Below are positions 40,503 through 50,686 of a DNA stretch of 64,000 nucleotides, one piece after another (position 1 is the first letter of the stretch; each line of letters starts with the position of its first letter). The DNA is from JBCCCJ01 sp039029315 (GTDB taxonomy: Bacteria > Bacteroidota > Bacteroidia > J057). The stretch spans positions 124,001 to 188,000 of the forward strand of contig JBCCGK010000005.1 in assembly GCA_039029315.1 (NCBI GenBank), in the 5' to 3' direction. The position numbers and the translations under genes were made by a program. The notes under the pieces are model-generated. The model was not told the origin of the DNA, searched no databases, and was given only the letters and a program-made list of their open reading frames with translations.

Positions 40503-41420
40503 CTAGGTTCGAGAGAAATCTTCCAGTATGCTGACCATAAAATCTCCTGGAGGTGTATGGACATATCGGACTTTGCGGGAGCTTGTTAGGGTAGGAGAAA
40601 CCAGTAAATAGGGTTTGAAGGCGAATGGATTTCCTGAAGGTTGTCTGTCATCAGGCCCAATTTGAATATCGACCAATTGTTCGACCGTCTGAAATCTATG
40701 TGGCCGGAGCATCCAGGCACTTGCCAACAAATCAAAGGGATTGAATCCAGTCGAACCGAAGGTTTTCCATTGTGCCAGCCAATCATAGGAGCGGTCGGCC
40801 AGCCATTTTCCCGCAGGACCCGCCTCCGCCAATTGTGTCAATTCCTGCTCTCCAACCCATACCTTATGAGACACCTCAAAAGGCACGAGAACAATTTCGA
40901 GATCAAACTGCAACAGAATTTGAAAAGCAACGGGGTCCAGATCAAAATTGAGGTCCCTGAATGGAGCCTCTTGTTTGGGACCTACTTTGAAGGCGTGAGA
41001 GACATTCCTTCTTCCTGCCACCAGAATGACCGTATCGATTTGATAGGCAAGTTCTGGTTCCACTAACAGGACCGCTGCAAGATTGGTGGCAGGCCCTATC
41101 GCGAGGATGCTGAGAGCTTGTTTGCGTAAGGCATCTCGCAGTCCATGAGTGGCATCTGTCTCGCTTAGCTGTTGAAGGTTCAAGGGAGAATCTGCTCCAC
41201 GAAATACTGGCGTTTGTGGAGCGAAGGTGGCACACAGTTCTTGACTTAATCGCGTCGCGGTGTCCACATCTGTATTACCAAATACAGTACTGATTCCAGC
41301 AATCTGTACGTCTGGGGAGAGCATCATTTGCAAAATGGCGTACGCATCATCGACATCAGCAAAAGATCCATCAGGGGTTTGGGTTCCAATAGCAAGGTCG
41401 GTATCTATCCAAACATTCAT
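40503..41420 (-). CDS. inosine-uridine preferring nucleoside hydrolase family protein
   Basis: A 305-residue protein of the IUNH family, which cleaves the N-glycosidic bond of nucleosides. The calcium-binding N-terminus is WIDTDLAIG with VDDAYAILQMM; compared with the classical DTDPGxDDA there are about ten extra residues between the Asp pairs. Further motifs are GISTVFGNTDVDTAT and AIGPATNLA, both typical. The C-terminal conserved aspartate is around FNPFDLLASAW. It is cytoplasmic, without signal. It is transcribed in the same direction as the phosphorylase-like gene below. Confidence 0.9.
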   Translation of the reverse strand: MNVWIDTDLAIGTQTPDGSFADVDDAYAILQMMLSPDVQIAGISTVFGNTDVDTATRLSQELCATFAPQTPVFRGADSPLNLQQLSETDATHGLRDALRKQALSILAIGPATNLAAVLLVEPELAYQIDTVILVAGRRNVSHAFKVGPKQEAPFRDLNFDLDPVAFQILLQFDLEIVLVPFEVSHKVWVGEQELTQLAEAGPAGKWLADRSYDWLAQWKTFGSTGFNPFDLLASAWMLRPHRFQTVEQLVDIQIGPDDRQPSGNPFAFKPYLLVSPTLTSSRKVRYVHTPPGDFMVSILEDFSRT

Positions 41421-42019
41421 AGGGTGAAAATAAGCAGAAGGTCAACCCAACTGGATTGACCCTCTCAAGATACGGAAAGTTACCTTATTGCCGTACTATG
41501 GTTTCACATAGACAGCTCACTATCATTATTTCACATTCTTATTTTTGCAATTAATGGCTCATGTATGTCATTTGAGCGTTCAACGGCATTAGGAGGATAG
41601 CAGAAGATTGGAATGTTTGCTATGACAATAATCGGGTTTTTGAAGTATTTGTTCAAGGGATTTGGGCTGAATCTAATCGCTATTGCACCTGAACGGTTAA
41701 ATGTGTGGGATTAAAGGATGTTTATCTCCTGAGCAACAATAGTCTCACGCACACATCTGAATGAAGAATCCCCGAAACAAGGCAAGTCCTGGAAGGAAAG
41801 ATTGCTTTATTTCGGGGATCGATGTCAGCGAGCCGCGATTATAAGGAATGGAGACAAAATAAATCATCTATTCTGAATTGTGCTTTTGCTCTGACTCTGC
41901 CTTGCTCAACCCTCACTTTGCTACACTAAAATCGGGTTTCGCGCCTTGATCCAGAACAAAATCACTGCTTCATTTTTTGATGATTTATGTCATCACCATT
42001 CCTAAAGATCGCAGGATGA
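41421..42019. other. 600-bp intergenic region with one inverted repeat
   Basis: No credible open frame, tRNA or known RNA is visible. The only structured element is a perfect 10-bp inverted repeat, ATCCCCGAAA (41768-41777) and TTTCGGGGAT (41810-41819), enclosing 32 bases. The region lies downstream of the 1503-residue T9SS protein gene and upstream of the nucleoside hydrolase gene. It could contain a 3' end or a small RNA. Confidence 0.5.
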
Positions 42020-45000
42020 TTACCTCTTGATGAGTTTTCCTATAAATCGTTGCCCCCTGTTTTCGATGTCATATAAGTATATTCCACTTGCGATGGAGGA
42101 GGGCGTAAGCACGCGCTGGTCAATGTCTCCTTCATGTTGCCATCTCTGTTCAAGGACTTTTTTTCCATTGAGCTGATAGAGCCTGAAGACGAACTCTGAT
42201 GGATGTCGCTCTTCAAAGGAAGCTCGGATGGACAGTTGGTCCTCAAATAAGGTTGGAGTTACAGAGAGAATGGCTTTGGGACCGATCCAGACATTTGCGA
42301 TACTGGAATAAGAATAGCTTCCATCCACATCAATCTGTCGGATTCTGTAGAAGTTGAGCCCAGTGATTGGAGAGAGGTCCTGAAAAGAGTAGGGAACAGG
42401 CGAATCACTAGAGCCGACAGCAGCTACCTTGCCCAATTTAGTGAACACTTGCCCATCCTCACTTCGCTCGACTTCGTAGTGCATCAAGTTTACTTCCTGC
42501 GCAACAATCCATTCCAGATCAACTATGGATTCTTCGGCTATCGCCTGAAAATCCAGCCATTCCACAGGCAGAGATGCTGGAGGAGGCCCTGGATCTCCTA
42601 CGCCAAATCCTGAAAATCCATTGTTAAAGCTTGCTTCAACGGCGATGGATGTTCCGGTTCCAAAATTCACAGCACTCACAGTAACAGAGTCGATAGAAAT
42701 GGTACCATCGGGATAATGCGTGCCAGGGGAAACGTTGGAAATCGCTCCAGGATTTTTGACCATTTGTACCTCAGAGGTAAATGTTTTTCCAGTAACAGCT
42801 TCCCACCCACTGACTTCTGTAGCTGTATAATATAGGGTAATATCATAGGTGGCAGTACCACTATTGGTGGTTGGAGTAACAAAATAGGTTTTGCTGGCCA
42901 GGTCTTTGGGATTATTGGCAACCCCACTGTGCCAAAAATCAACTGTTGAGCTACCCGAACGATCTATGGCCACAGTTGTACATCCAAAATTATGGCTGCT
43001 GGTATTCTCAATTTTACACATCAACTCTGATCCATCATAGAAGTAGGCTGTTTCAAATGGACCGAGGTATTCATCTATACTTCCAGCGGTCAAGTCAGAT
43101 TCAACATCGGCAGGCAAGCCGCCCGTTACGACGATATTGTCAAGACTCATTGGAGGATCATTGCCTCCTGAGCCATTGTTGATCCATTGCCATCCGAGGA
43201 GGAATATGGTTCCATCCAGAACGGCAGGCAGGGTAACGGATGTGGAAGTGCTAGTCGATACACCAACCAACGGATCTCCAACTGGGATCCAGGTCGATCC
43301 GCCATCCGTAGAGTAGACCACACTCCCATAGTCTATTGGCGAGCCCACTGTTCCTTCTCCCACGCAGATATAATCAAAGTTCACGACAATATTGGTATAG
43401 CCAGTGGCATCTACTGATTTGTACAATTCTGCTGTACTGGCAGTAGTGTGCCCATAATCACAAAATAAACCGCCACCCGTATCCTCGATGATTTGCGCTG
43501 AGATTCCACTTATGGGAGAACAGCTGCTGGTGAATAGCCATCGATTGACAGGGGCTACAGCTGGTAAAAAATCCCAGGTCCATCCAGTGATTGTGCCATC
43601 CCAATCTTCCGTCCAAATGGTATTTGGGATGGTAAGTGGACTTTCATCATTGTCACTGATGGTGAGAGTATGTGTTTGGTTGAAACTGGCGGCAGTGGCA
43701 TCAGTTGTCCCACTGATGGAATAGGTCAGGATCGCTGTTTCGTCTGATTCTGGATCTGTATCATCATACACCCAGATGGTAAAGGTCTGGTTGGCAGTCA
43801 TGCCATCGGGAAATGTTACAGCATTTCCCGTATTGATGATGTCATAATCTATCCCTTCTTGAGCGGTTCCAGCAAGGGCTAAGGTGACGGTTGCATCTCC
43901 TGTAGGAGCCGCGAGAATTCGCATATCTACCGTCAGTACCTGATAGTTCCGGCAGGAAGAAGAACTGACCGAAGATTCTGTTGCCGCACTTGTGCTTACA
44001 TCAAACAAAATCTCGGGATCACGTGGAGGTTCTACCATGAAATTTCCATTTCCATGTGTGCCTACTGCCATGAAGTCATCCGATGTACGAAGCCTGAGAG
44101 AGCTCACAATGGCATGTCCAATGTCTGATTGGTCCACCTGAGACCAAACAGTGCTCCCTCCATTCATCACTTGACTACAATAGAGGCCAACAGAGGTTCC
44201 TACAAAGTAGAAAACATTGCCTCCATTGTACATGATGGCGCTAGACCGGAAAGAGGGAAGAGTCAGATTCCCTTCAACATCGGTCCAGGATGTTCCTCCA
44301 TTGGTTGTATGGAATACATTGGTGGTTGAATAATTGGAATAGGTGATCAATACTTCATCATCATCATTTGGGTTTACGGCAATCCCGCTTACTATCCCAC
44401 TCCCTGCACCGGGTGGGGTAATATTTGTTGGTACGCTTGCGGCCCCTGTGAAAGCGGGATCAGTTAATACATACACCAACCCATCTGAGGTGCCTATATA
44501 GAGTTTTCGAGTGGCATCTGTTGCAGCGTATCCACTCCCTCTACTGGTCGCCATGGATCGGATATCTCCTGTCAGAGTTGCCCCGATGCCTGTCATCAGG
44601 GTCCATGTACCTGAGGTGACTGTCGTGGCTGTGCTTGTCCGATAGAGATCATCATCATTGGCATAATATAGATATTCGGTATTGTCTGGATCGAGATAGA
44701 AGTAGGTGACAAAAATACCGTTCCCGGCTCCTGTAGGCTTGATGAAACTAAATCCTCCTGCACCTGCAAGATCTCGGTAAATATTTCCTCTCTGAGTTCC
44801 CATATAATAATGTCCTGCTGAACTGATTCCACAAGCAACTCCGTCCCCACTCAGAATCTGGGAATGAGAGGTTCCGCTGGTAGATTCATGTGTTCCATTG
44901 TCCTGAGAGCCTCCGATAATCAAGTCGCTTCCCATCGTTGGAGAGATGGCTACATGGTAATCCTGATAAGTGACATAATCATTATTCAGGCTGATCCAGG

Positions 45001-46531
45001 CGATCGTTGCGATCTCGGTTTTTTGCAATCCACCATCCGTACCGGTGAATAAGGTATCAGGGTCTCCGGGTTTGAAGGCGAACGTATGGATGTCAGAATG
45101 GTGGTTCGCTGTCTGTGCATAAGTACTATGGTTGAGATATCCACCAATACGACTAAAGGTTGCTGATCCGGCAGCATAATCCATCCGATAGGCATTGGTT
45201 CCACCTACAAAAAAGACATCTTCATCATCCGGTTTGACACTGATGCATAAATCATAGCCTCCCTGGACAGCAAATGGGTCATTGCCCGCGTGCTCCAGGA
45301 GGTCTCCACAGTCTTCTGCTGGTAAATCCCCACTCAGATCAGTGAACGCCCAGGTACTCACCCCGTCAAATTCCAGTCTAAATAGATCTGCCTCCATGGT
45401 GACTGGTGTACAATCAGCCGTTTCTCTATTATAATAAAGGGCAAAAAGAACCAATTCATTGGATGGAGCTAAACCAAGAACAATTCGCCCATAGTTCCCA
45501 TTGGTATGCCAACTAGCTGGGGTCGCACCGACGCCAGAAGCAGCGATTCTGGTCCAACTGGCTGATGCACCCGTGGTAGATGTCCAAATCCCATCCATAC
45601 CTGAAGGGTTAAAACCAGAAAAAGCTGCATACAATCTCCCTGTTGGGGTGATCACAAGATCGGTGACCCAGGAGGTGCTCCAGGAAAATCCACCATCATC
45701 CAGTACGGACGTCCAGTTAGCTCCCCCGTCCGTTGAACGGAGGATCTGTCCAAGAGCAGCTGCATACACATTTCCATTGGTAGGATCGACCGCCAGTCGT
45801 GTGATAAAATCAGCTCGACTATCAAAAGACTCCAGAGAGCCGGAATTGCTATTCCCCAACAAAGTCCAATTATCTCCATTGTCGGTAGACTTCCAAATTC
45901 CCTGTCCAAAATACAAGGCCCCCAGCGAAGCGGAGTTCCCGATTGCCTCTCCTGTGGCATAATACCAGGTATCTTCCTGGCCTGCTCTGGTATCCTGAAC
46001 AATTGCACTTACATTATGGATAACTGCATTGGAGGATACTTTGGTCCAGCTCGCTCCGCCATTGGTGGTTTTGAACACACCAGAACTCACACCACCTGCA
46101 AGGATTATTTGAGGATTCCGAACATCGAAACAGATGGTTCGTGATCTCCCGCCCAGATTGTTTGGACCTCGCGGCTCTGCAGTAACTCCAGCCCCACGCG
46201 TATGGTTTGACAATTTTGGGGCTCTATATGCTTGTGCAAGTTCCAATTCCTTGATTCGATCTGGAATTTTTCCTGTTACAGGGTCTTTCTGCATGTCAAA
46301 TTCATACTGTAATCGTTCCAATACGAACTGGGTACGCTCTTCTGGAGTTTTTTTTCGTTTAGATGTAGGGGATAAGTGTTCATGAATCTGTACTTCAGCA
46401 ACTTCTGTTGGTTGTTCAGAATCTGCAAGGGGAACCAATGGACGCTCCACGAAAACAGACGAAAAATAAACACCAAAAAGAGAAGCAATGACAATGAGTA
46501 GATAGGAAAATCTACGTAACAAATTGTTCAT
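42020..46531 (-). CDS. large secreted BNR-propeller / Calx-beta protein with T9SS sorting domain
   Basis: A 1503-residue secreted protein. A signal anchor (FSYLLIVIASLFGVYFSSVF) is followed by BNR/sortilin-type propeller blades from about residue 110 to 870 (KTTNGGASWTKVSS; KSTDNGDNWTLLG; RSTDGGANWTSVL). A Calx-beta-like domain follows (about 880-990; GTAQEGIDYDIINTGN, with Asp-rich calcium sites), then a concanavalin-like region and a fibronectin-like segment. The last 75 residues are a type IX sorting domain (LFEDQLSIRAS; SIASGIYLYDI). It should cross the outer membrane by T9SS and attach to or leave the surface. Its role may be adhesion or glycan binding; no catalytic motif was found. Confidence 0.88.
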   Translation of the reverse strand: MNNLLRRFSYLLIVIASLFGVYFSSVFVERPLVPLADSEQPTEVAEVQIHEHLSPTSKRKKTPEERTQFVLERLQYEFDMQKDPVTGKIPDRIKELELAQAYRAPKLSNHTRGAGVTAEPRGPNNLGGRSRTICFDVRNPQIILAGGVSSGVFKTTNGGASWTKVSSNAVIHNVSAIVQDTRAGQEDTWYYATGEAIGNSASLGALYFGQGIWKSTDNGDNWTLLGNSNSGSLESFDSRADFITRLAVDPTNGNVYAAALGQILRSTDGGANWTSVLDDGGFSWSTSWVTDLVITPTGRLYAAFSGFNPSGMDGIWTSTTGASASWTRIAASGVGATPASWHTNGNYGRIVLGLAPSNELVLFALYYNRETADCTPVTMEADLFRLEFDGVSTWAFTDLSGDLPAEDCGDLLEHAGNDPFAVQGGYDLCISVKPDDEDVFFVGGTNAYRMDYAAGSATFSRIGGYLNHSTYAQTANHHSDIHTFAFKPGDPDTLFTGTDGGLQKTEIATIAWISLNNDYVTYQDYHVAISPTMGSDLIIGGSQDNGTHESTSGTSHSQILSGDGVACGISSAGHYYMGTQRGNIYRDLAGAGGFSFIKPTGAGNGIFVTYFYLDPDNTEYLYYANDDDLYRTSTATTVTSGTWTLMTGIGATLTGDIRSMATSRGSGYAATDATRKLYIGTSDGLVYVLTDPAFTGAASVPTNITPPGAGSGIVSGIAVNPNDDDEVLITYSNYSTTNVFHTTNGGTSWTDVEGNLTLPSFRSSAIMYNGGNVFYFVGTSVGLYCSQVMNGGSTVWSQVDQSDIGHAIVSSLRLRTSDDFMAVGTHGNGNFMVEPPRDPEILFDVSTSAATESSVSSSSCRNYQVLTVDMRILAAPTGDATVTLALAGTAQEGIDYDIINTGNAVTFPDGMTANQTFTIWVYDDTDPESDETAILTYSISGTTDATAASFNQTHTLTISDNDESPLTIPNTIWTEDWDGTITGWTWDFLPAVAPVNRWLFTSSCSPISGISAQIIEDTGGGLFCDYGHTTASTAELYKSVDATGYTNIVVNFDYICVGEGTVGSPIDYGSVVYSTDGGSTWIPVGDPLVGVSTSTSTSVTLPAVLDGTIFLLGWQWINNGSGGNDPPMSLDNIVVTGGLPADVESDLTAGSIDEYLGPFETAYFYDGSELMCKIENTSSHNFGCTTVAIDRSGSSTVDFWHSGVANNPKDLASKTYFVTPTTNSGTATYDITLYYTATEVSGWEAVTGKTFTSEVQMVKNPGAISNVSPGTHYPDGTISIDSVTVSAVNFGTGTSIAVEASFNNGFSGFGVGDPGPPPASLPVEWLDFQAIAEESIVDLEWIVAQEVNLMHYEVERSEDGQVFTKLGKVAAVGSSDSPVPYSFQDLSPITGLNFYRIRQIDVDGSYSYSSIANVWIGPKAILSVTPTLFEDQLSIRASFEERHPSEFVFRLYQLNGKKVLEQRWQHEGDIDQRVLTPSSIASGIYLYDIENRGQRFIGKLIKR

Positions 46532-46671
46532 GTGAGAATTTAGCTAAGGTATGAATGGTGAATGTTAGAATCCTTCCTCAATGTAAGAAGGTTGTGTCCT
46601 GGGCATAGCGCTAAAGTATTTCAATTTACAAACTTTCTGCTAGCATAAAAAGAAGAGACTCAATCTATTTC

Positions 46672-47733
46672 TCATGAAATACTCTTCGCCCAGAAACTTG
46701 TATCGGGAAGGACCAGTGCTTTTTTATGAATGTCTTGTGAAGGGGAGAGGATTCCTGGCCTTCTCACTTCAGGCAAAACTTTGACATCATACAATTCTTC
46801 TACACTATTCTGATACTGAATTTGTCCAACTATACTCGCTGTTGGCAAATGCAGGACAACTATGCCACAATGATTGGAGTGTTGGGCGATAGGGAGGTCG
46901 CGAAAGGAGGAGCTGCTCGTTCTGAGTTTGGAAAGACCTATGAACAAATAATCTCCATATCGATCCATACCTCTGACAAATCCGTCAAATTGTTTGACCG
47001 TTTTCTTCTCTCTTGTTTTGAGATTATAGGAGATCAATTCTCCGCTTGCGGATTGGAGAAAGTACAGATGTTGGTCAATGACTCTTGGCGAATGTGGCAT
47101 AGCCAGGCCATCCAACAAAATTTCGTTGCTGTCAACGCTGATCAACACCCCACCATGCAATTTGTTTTGTCTCCATCCTTCTGCATGATTTGTTGATCCA
47201 AGAGCGGTTACGTATGCAGCTTGTCCATCGATCATAGCCAAGCCATTCAAATGACAACGATCTTCTGGAGCCAATGCTGAAATAAATGAAGGTTTCCATA
47301 CCGGTCGGAAGCTATAAGCATCATCAATATGACACAAGCAAGAAAAAATAGTATTGACTCCCCACAGCTTGTTGCCCCCCCATTCGACATCATGCAGATC
47401 GACCCGTCCAGTATAGTAGGTCGCTCTTGGGACATAGAGGGTGTCATAGGTCTTGGGTTTTTGAGGATACTCCCAGGCCAGGGTATCTTCCTTGCCCAGA
47501 ATGACAACCTCTTCTGCTGTCGCAATTGCCAATTGATGTTGTCGGACGCCTATACCCATCGCATGGGGAAATGATCGGGGCAATTGAATCAGTTTGTCGG
47601 AAGTGGGAGCACTGAGGCAAATGACTTTTCCTGCCTGGTATGTGCTGATGATCAATGTACATCCCAGTTCCCAAAGCAACTCTGGAATATTGGGGGAATA
47701 AGTACAGCTAAAAGGAGGTAATGGTTGACGCAT
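46672..47733 (-). CDS. TIGR03032 / DUF4915 family protein
   Basis: A 353-residue protein from the ATG at 47733 (MRQPLPPFSCTYSPN). It matches the TIGR03032 (DUF4915) family by features such as LLWELGCTLIISTYQAGKVI, DLHDVEWGGNKLWGVNTIFS and HLNGLAMIDGQAAYVTALG, recurring strands expected of a six-bladed propeller. In other bacteria the family is often encoded near tetratricopeptide or cell-surface genes; no activity is known. The alternative GTG start at 47772 lies before a -7 promoter box at 47761-47768, so translation from there is unlikely. It lies between two T9SS cargo genes on the same strand. Confidence 0.83.
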   Translation of the reverse strand: MRQPLPPFSCTYSPNIPELLWELGCTLIISTYQAGKVICLSAPTSDKLIQLPRSFPHAMGIGVRQHQLAIATAEEVVILGKEDTLAWEYPQKPKTYDTLYVPRATYYTGRVDLHDVEWGGNKLWGVNTIFSCLCHIDDAYSFRPVWKPSFISALAPEDRCHLNGLAMIDGQAAYVTALGSTNHAEGWRQNKLHGGVLISVDSNEILLDGLAMPHSPRVIDQHLYFLQSASGELISYNLKTREKKTVKQFDGFVRGMDRYGDYLFIGLSKLRTSSSSFRDLPIAQHSNHCGIVVLHLPTASIVGQIQYQNSVEELYDVKVLPEVRRPGILSPSQDIHKKALVLPDTSFWAKSIS

Positions 47734-47760
47734 AGCGATAACTCTATAGAAGATTCGGCC

Positions 47761-47768
47761 CAAAGGTA
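47761..47768 (-). promoter_or_regulatory. -7 promoter box of the TIGR03032 gene
   Basis: TACCTTTG on the minus strand is an exact TAnnTTTG, 27 bp before the ATG at 47733. It argues for this start rather than the GTG at 47772, which precedes the box. No clear -33 box. Confidence 0.42.
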
Positions 47769-47821
47769 CCACAAATCCTGTAACAGGATAGGGTCCTTTG
47801 GGCCTGTAAAAAGATGTTGAC

Positions 47822-50596
47822 TTATCTCTTAATGATCAATCGATGATTGAGGTGATTACCAATTCGCAACACATACATGCCAGATGGAAAGTCAGACACA
47901 TTGATAGAGATCTGATTCTCAAAGTGAATATTCCAGTTGCCTACTTCTTGTCCTTGAAGATTGACAAGACTGAGAGGTATCTGCAATGGTTCAGACAAGA
48001 CGACAGTGATATGATCACGAGCTGGATTGGGATATAGCTCGATACCTATCGACCCCAATTCTCCTTCTACACTTGTGAAAAATGTATTCTCATCTGAATA
48101 GGTCGGAGGCATAAATCCAAATGGTCCTGTGCCGTTTGGATAACGCCCTGTGGATTCATCCGTATTTTGGGGGCCATACATGACAGAATCAAGTCGTACC
48201 CCATTTGGGTAGCTCAAAAGAATCTCGCCACTTTGCGTATGATCCAGCTCAAAATTTGTATGAAGACCACTTTGGGGTTCATTGTCTGCCCAGAGGATGA
48301 GATAGTCATTCGGGGCGAGGGTAGTGTCCGGGAGTTTCCAACTATTGGGAAGGAGGGCATTATTGCTCACAAAGACTCCTCTCAGACTCAATTCCCGTTC
48401 AGTTGGATTGAATAATTCTATCCAGTCATCGAACTCACCATCCTGATCTGCCTGTGTCATCTGGTTATCTGCCATGAATTCATTAATCACCAATTCGCTG
48501 GGGGCCAGACTGAAAGGACTGTTCACCATCGCAAAACTGGAGGGAGCCAACGCAAACGGACCTGTCGCATTGGGAATTCTGGCAGTGCTGATGTCTGTTA
48601 CCTGAGGACCATAGGATGTGGAATCCAGAACTTGTCCATTTGGGTAGGAGATGCGAATCTGCCCGACATTTTTTTGGAGAACAAAATTGGTGTGCAATCC
48701 TGATTGGGTCGTGTCTTCATCAGCCCATACTACCAGATATTCTCCCGGCATCATAGCGGTATCTGGCAGCATCCATTTGTGTGGCGCTGCCGCATCATTG
48801 CTTAGGAAGACATCATTCAGCGAAATGGTATCTGTGGTAGGATTATGCACCTCTATCCAATCCTCATATTCTCCATCCTGATCCACCACTTCCTGTTCAT
48901 TGTCTGCCATAAACTCATTGATCACAAGCTGGCCTGCCTGTAGCGGAAACATGATATTGGTGTCACTTGGTGTGGGGGGCATGAAGGTGTAACTTCCGAT
49001 ACCATTGGGCAATCTTCCCGTGGAGATATCAGCTAGTTGCCCATCATAGTGAACCGAATCAACCAGACTACTATCGCTATTGGAGAGCATGAGGAGTCCC
49101 CCTTGACTGTTGAGCAATTCAGGCGCATGAATCCCAGCCTGCATACTGTCACCATCTGCCCAGATCAATAGAAACTCTCCAGCCATCAAGTTGGTATCTG
49201 GCAACGCCCATTTGGTAGGATTGCCCAGGTCATCGCTCAAATAGGCATTTCCCAAATCAATAGAATCTGTAGTTGTATTGTATAATTCTATCCACGGATC
49301 ATACTCTCCATCCTGATCGGTATTTTCTCCAAGATTGACAGAGAGAAATTCATTGAGGACTACGACTCCGGAGTCAAGAGAGGTATTAGGGACCGCAAGA
49401 CCATTTTCAAAGTAGCGAAGAATCCCCAAATCATTGTTGATGTCATAATCTCCTTGAAAATAATCTTGATCTCCGTCTGCATCTATATCTGCAAATGCCA
49501 GAACCGGTCCATAAGCAAAGACGGTTGTGCCTGCAAAGGGATTGGGTGGCACCGTTTGTTGGACAAAGATTCCAGCAGTATCAGTACCTATGTTTTCATA
49601 ATATAGGACTGCATCTCCCACTCCCGAATAGAGAGCATCATAATTGCCTGCGATAAAGTCCAGGTCTCCATCATTGTCAATATCTACCAAATCCGGGAAC
49701 ATAAATTGAGCAGGGAATATGGTAACAAATGGACTATTGACGCCTGTTTGCTCCACAAAATTGGCAACACTGTCCGTGCCTATGTTCTCAAAATAGCGTA
49801 CGGAGGTCAGATAAGTTGTCTCTGAATAAGTTACGGCAGCAGCATCATAATCTCCATCATTGTCAAGATCTGCCAAACGAACCAATCCAAGGATTTCGTT
49901 TCCGGGAGCAACCAGGGGATTGTTGGCGCCAACCTGTTCAGTAAAGATTGGGGCATTTACGGTTCCTGTATTCTCAAAAAACCGGATAGAATTTGCTGCT
50001 GCGTATGGATTATTGACTCCTCCCACAAAGGCATCAAGATCGCCATCTGCATCAATGTCCACAAATTCAGGAAAGCTAAAATAGGTGAAGCTATGCGATG
50101 TGAAAGGATTATTTGCAGCAGGTTGAATGACAAAGTCAGCTTGTTGGGCCGTACCTTCATTTTTGAAATAATTGATTTGGTTTGTGTAGGTATTGGAGTT
50201 AAACTCTCCTACAAATGCGTCCAAATCCCCATCTCCGTCTATATCTGCAAAACTTGGAGTGATCCAGTAGCCTGCAAATGCGGTATCCAATGGGTTGTCA
50301 ATCCCAATTTTTTCTGTAAAACTCAGTGTTTGAGCCTGTGTCGTTCCAAGGTTCAGCAGGCTGAGCAGGGCAGAGGTAGCTGCAAGCTTGCCTATGGGAA
50401 TTCCCCATTGGCTCAACTGTTGCCAAAGTCGCTTAAGCCGCTTGATCAGACTTCTTTGTTTGCGTTTCGAATAGCGCCAGAACGTACCATCCTTTAGACG
50501 GTTTTCGAGACGCTTAAGATAGGTGTAATAGCGCCGACGTTTTTCTAATTGATAAGATTTGGTCTGATTAGACGGAATTGAATACGTGTTTTTCAT
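47822..50596 (-). CDS. FG-GAP / lamin-tail secreted protein with long basic signal region and T9SS sorting domain
   Basis: A 924-residue protein. The first 67 residues are unusually basic and helical (RRYYTYLKRLENRLKDG; RYSKRKQRSLIKRLKRLWQQ) before a classical hydrophobic signal (LAATSALLSLLNLGTTQAQ). Next come FG-GAP/VCBS calcium-binding repeats (ADIDGDGDLDAFVGE; VDIDADGDLDAFVGG; VDIDNDGDLDFIAGN) to about residue 370, then three lamin-tail-like domains (each with LNEF/INEFMADN, DWIEL/DPWIEL and LWAD). The last 75 residues are a type IX sorting domain (IELYPNPARDHITVV; FPSGMYVLRIG). It should be a surface adhesin or matrix protein. An IS4-family element inserted 91 bp upstream of its start codon. 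Confidence 0.9.
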   Translation of the reverse strand: MKNTYSIPSNQTKSYQLEKRRRYYTYLKRLENRLKDGTFWRYSKRKQRSLIKRLKRLWQQLSQWGIPIGKLAATSALLSLLNLGTTQAQTLSFTEKIGIDNPLDTAFAGYWITPSFADIDGDGDLDAFVGEFNSNTYTNQINYFKNEGTAQQADFVIQPAANNPFTSHSFTYFSFPEFVDIDADGDLDAFVGGVNNPYAAANSIRFFENTGTVNAPIFTEQVGANNPLVAPGNEILGLVRLADLDNDGDYDAAAVTYSETTYLTSVRYFENIGTDSVANFVEQTGVNSPFVTIFPAQFMFPDLVDIDNDGDLDFIAGNYDALYSGVGDAVLYYENIGTDTAGIFVQQTVPPNPFAGTTVFAYGPVLAFADIDADGDQDYFQGDYDINNDLGILRYFENGLAVPNTSLDSGVVVLNEFLSVNLGENTDQDGEYDPWIELYNTTTDSIDLGNAYLSDDLGNPTKWALPDTNLMAGEFLLIWADGDSMQAGIHAPELLNSQGGLLMLSNSDSSLVDSVHYDGQLADISTGRLPNGIGSYTFMPPTPSDTNIMFPLQAGQLVINEFMADNEQEVVDQDGEYEDWIEVHNPTTDTISLNDVFLSNDAAAPHKWMLPDTAMMPGEYLVVWADEDTTQSGLHTNFVLQKNVGQIRISYPNGQVLDSTSYGPQVTDISTARIPNATGPFALAPSSFAMVNSPFSLAPSELVINEFMADNQMTQADQDGEFDDWIELFNPTERELSLRGVFVSNNALLPNSWKLPDTTLAPNDYLILWADNEPQSGLHTNFELDHTQSGEILLSYPNGVRLDSVMYGPQNTDESTGRYPNGTGPFGFMPPTYSDENTFFTSVEGELGSIGIELYPNPARDHITVVLSEPLQIPLSLVNLQGQEVGNWNIHFENQISINVSDFPSGMYVLRIGNHLNHRLIIKR

Positions 50597-50643
50597 AGAG
50601 TAATATTTGTGGAAAGTTATGAAGGGGGACCGTCATTTTTTAT

Positions 50644-50658
50644 CCCATAATTTATGGG
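50644..50658. repeat. 15-bp near-palindrome between the FG-GAP gene and the IS
   Basis: CCCATAATTTATGGG has seven-base inverted arms around one central base. It is just upstream of the FG-GAP gene and 20 bp from the target duplication of the IS, so it may be part of its control region. Confidence 0.3.
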
Positions 50659-50677
50659 TGTTAGGTCCTTAGATATA

Positions 50678-50686
50678 AATCCTAAT
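50678..50686. repeat. 9-bp target-site duplication (left copy)
   Basis: AATCCTAAT directly precedes the left end of the insertion sequence. The identical nonamer follows its right end at 52010-52018, proving that the boundaries were read correctly and the insertion is intact. Confidence 0.93.
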
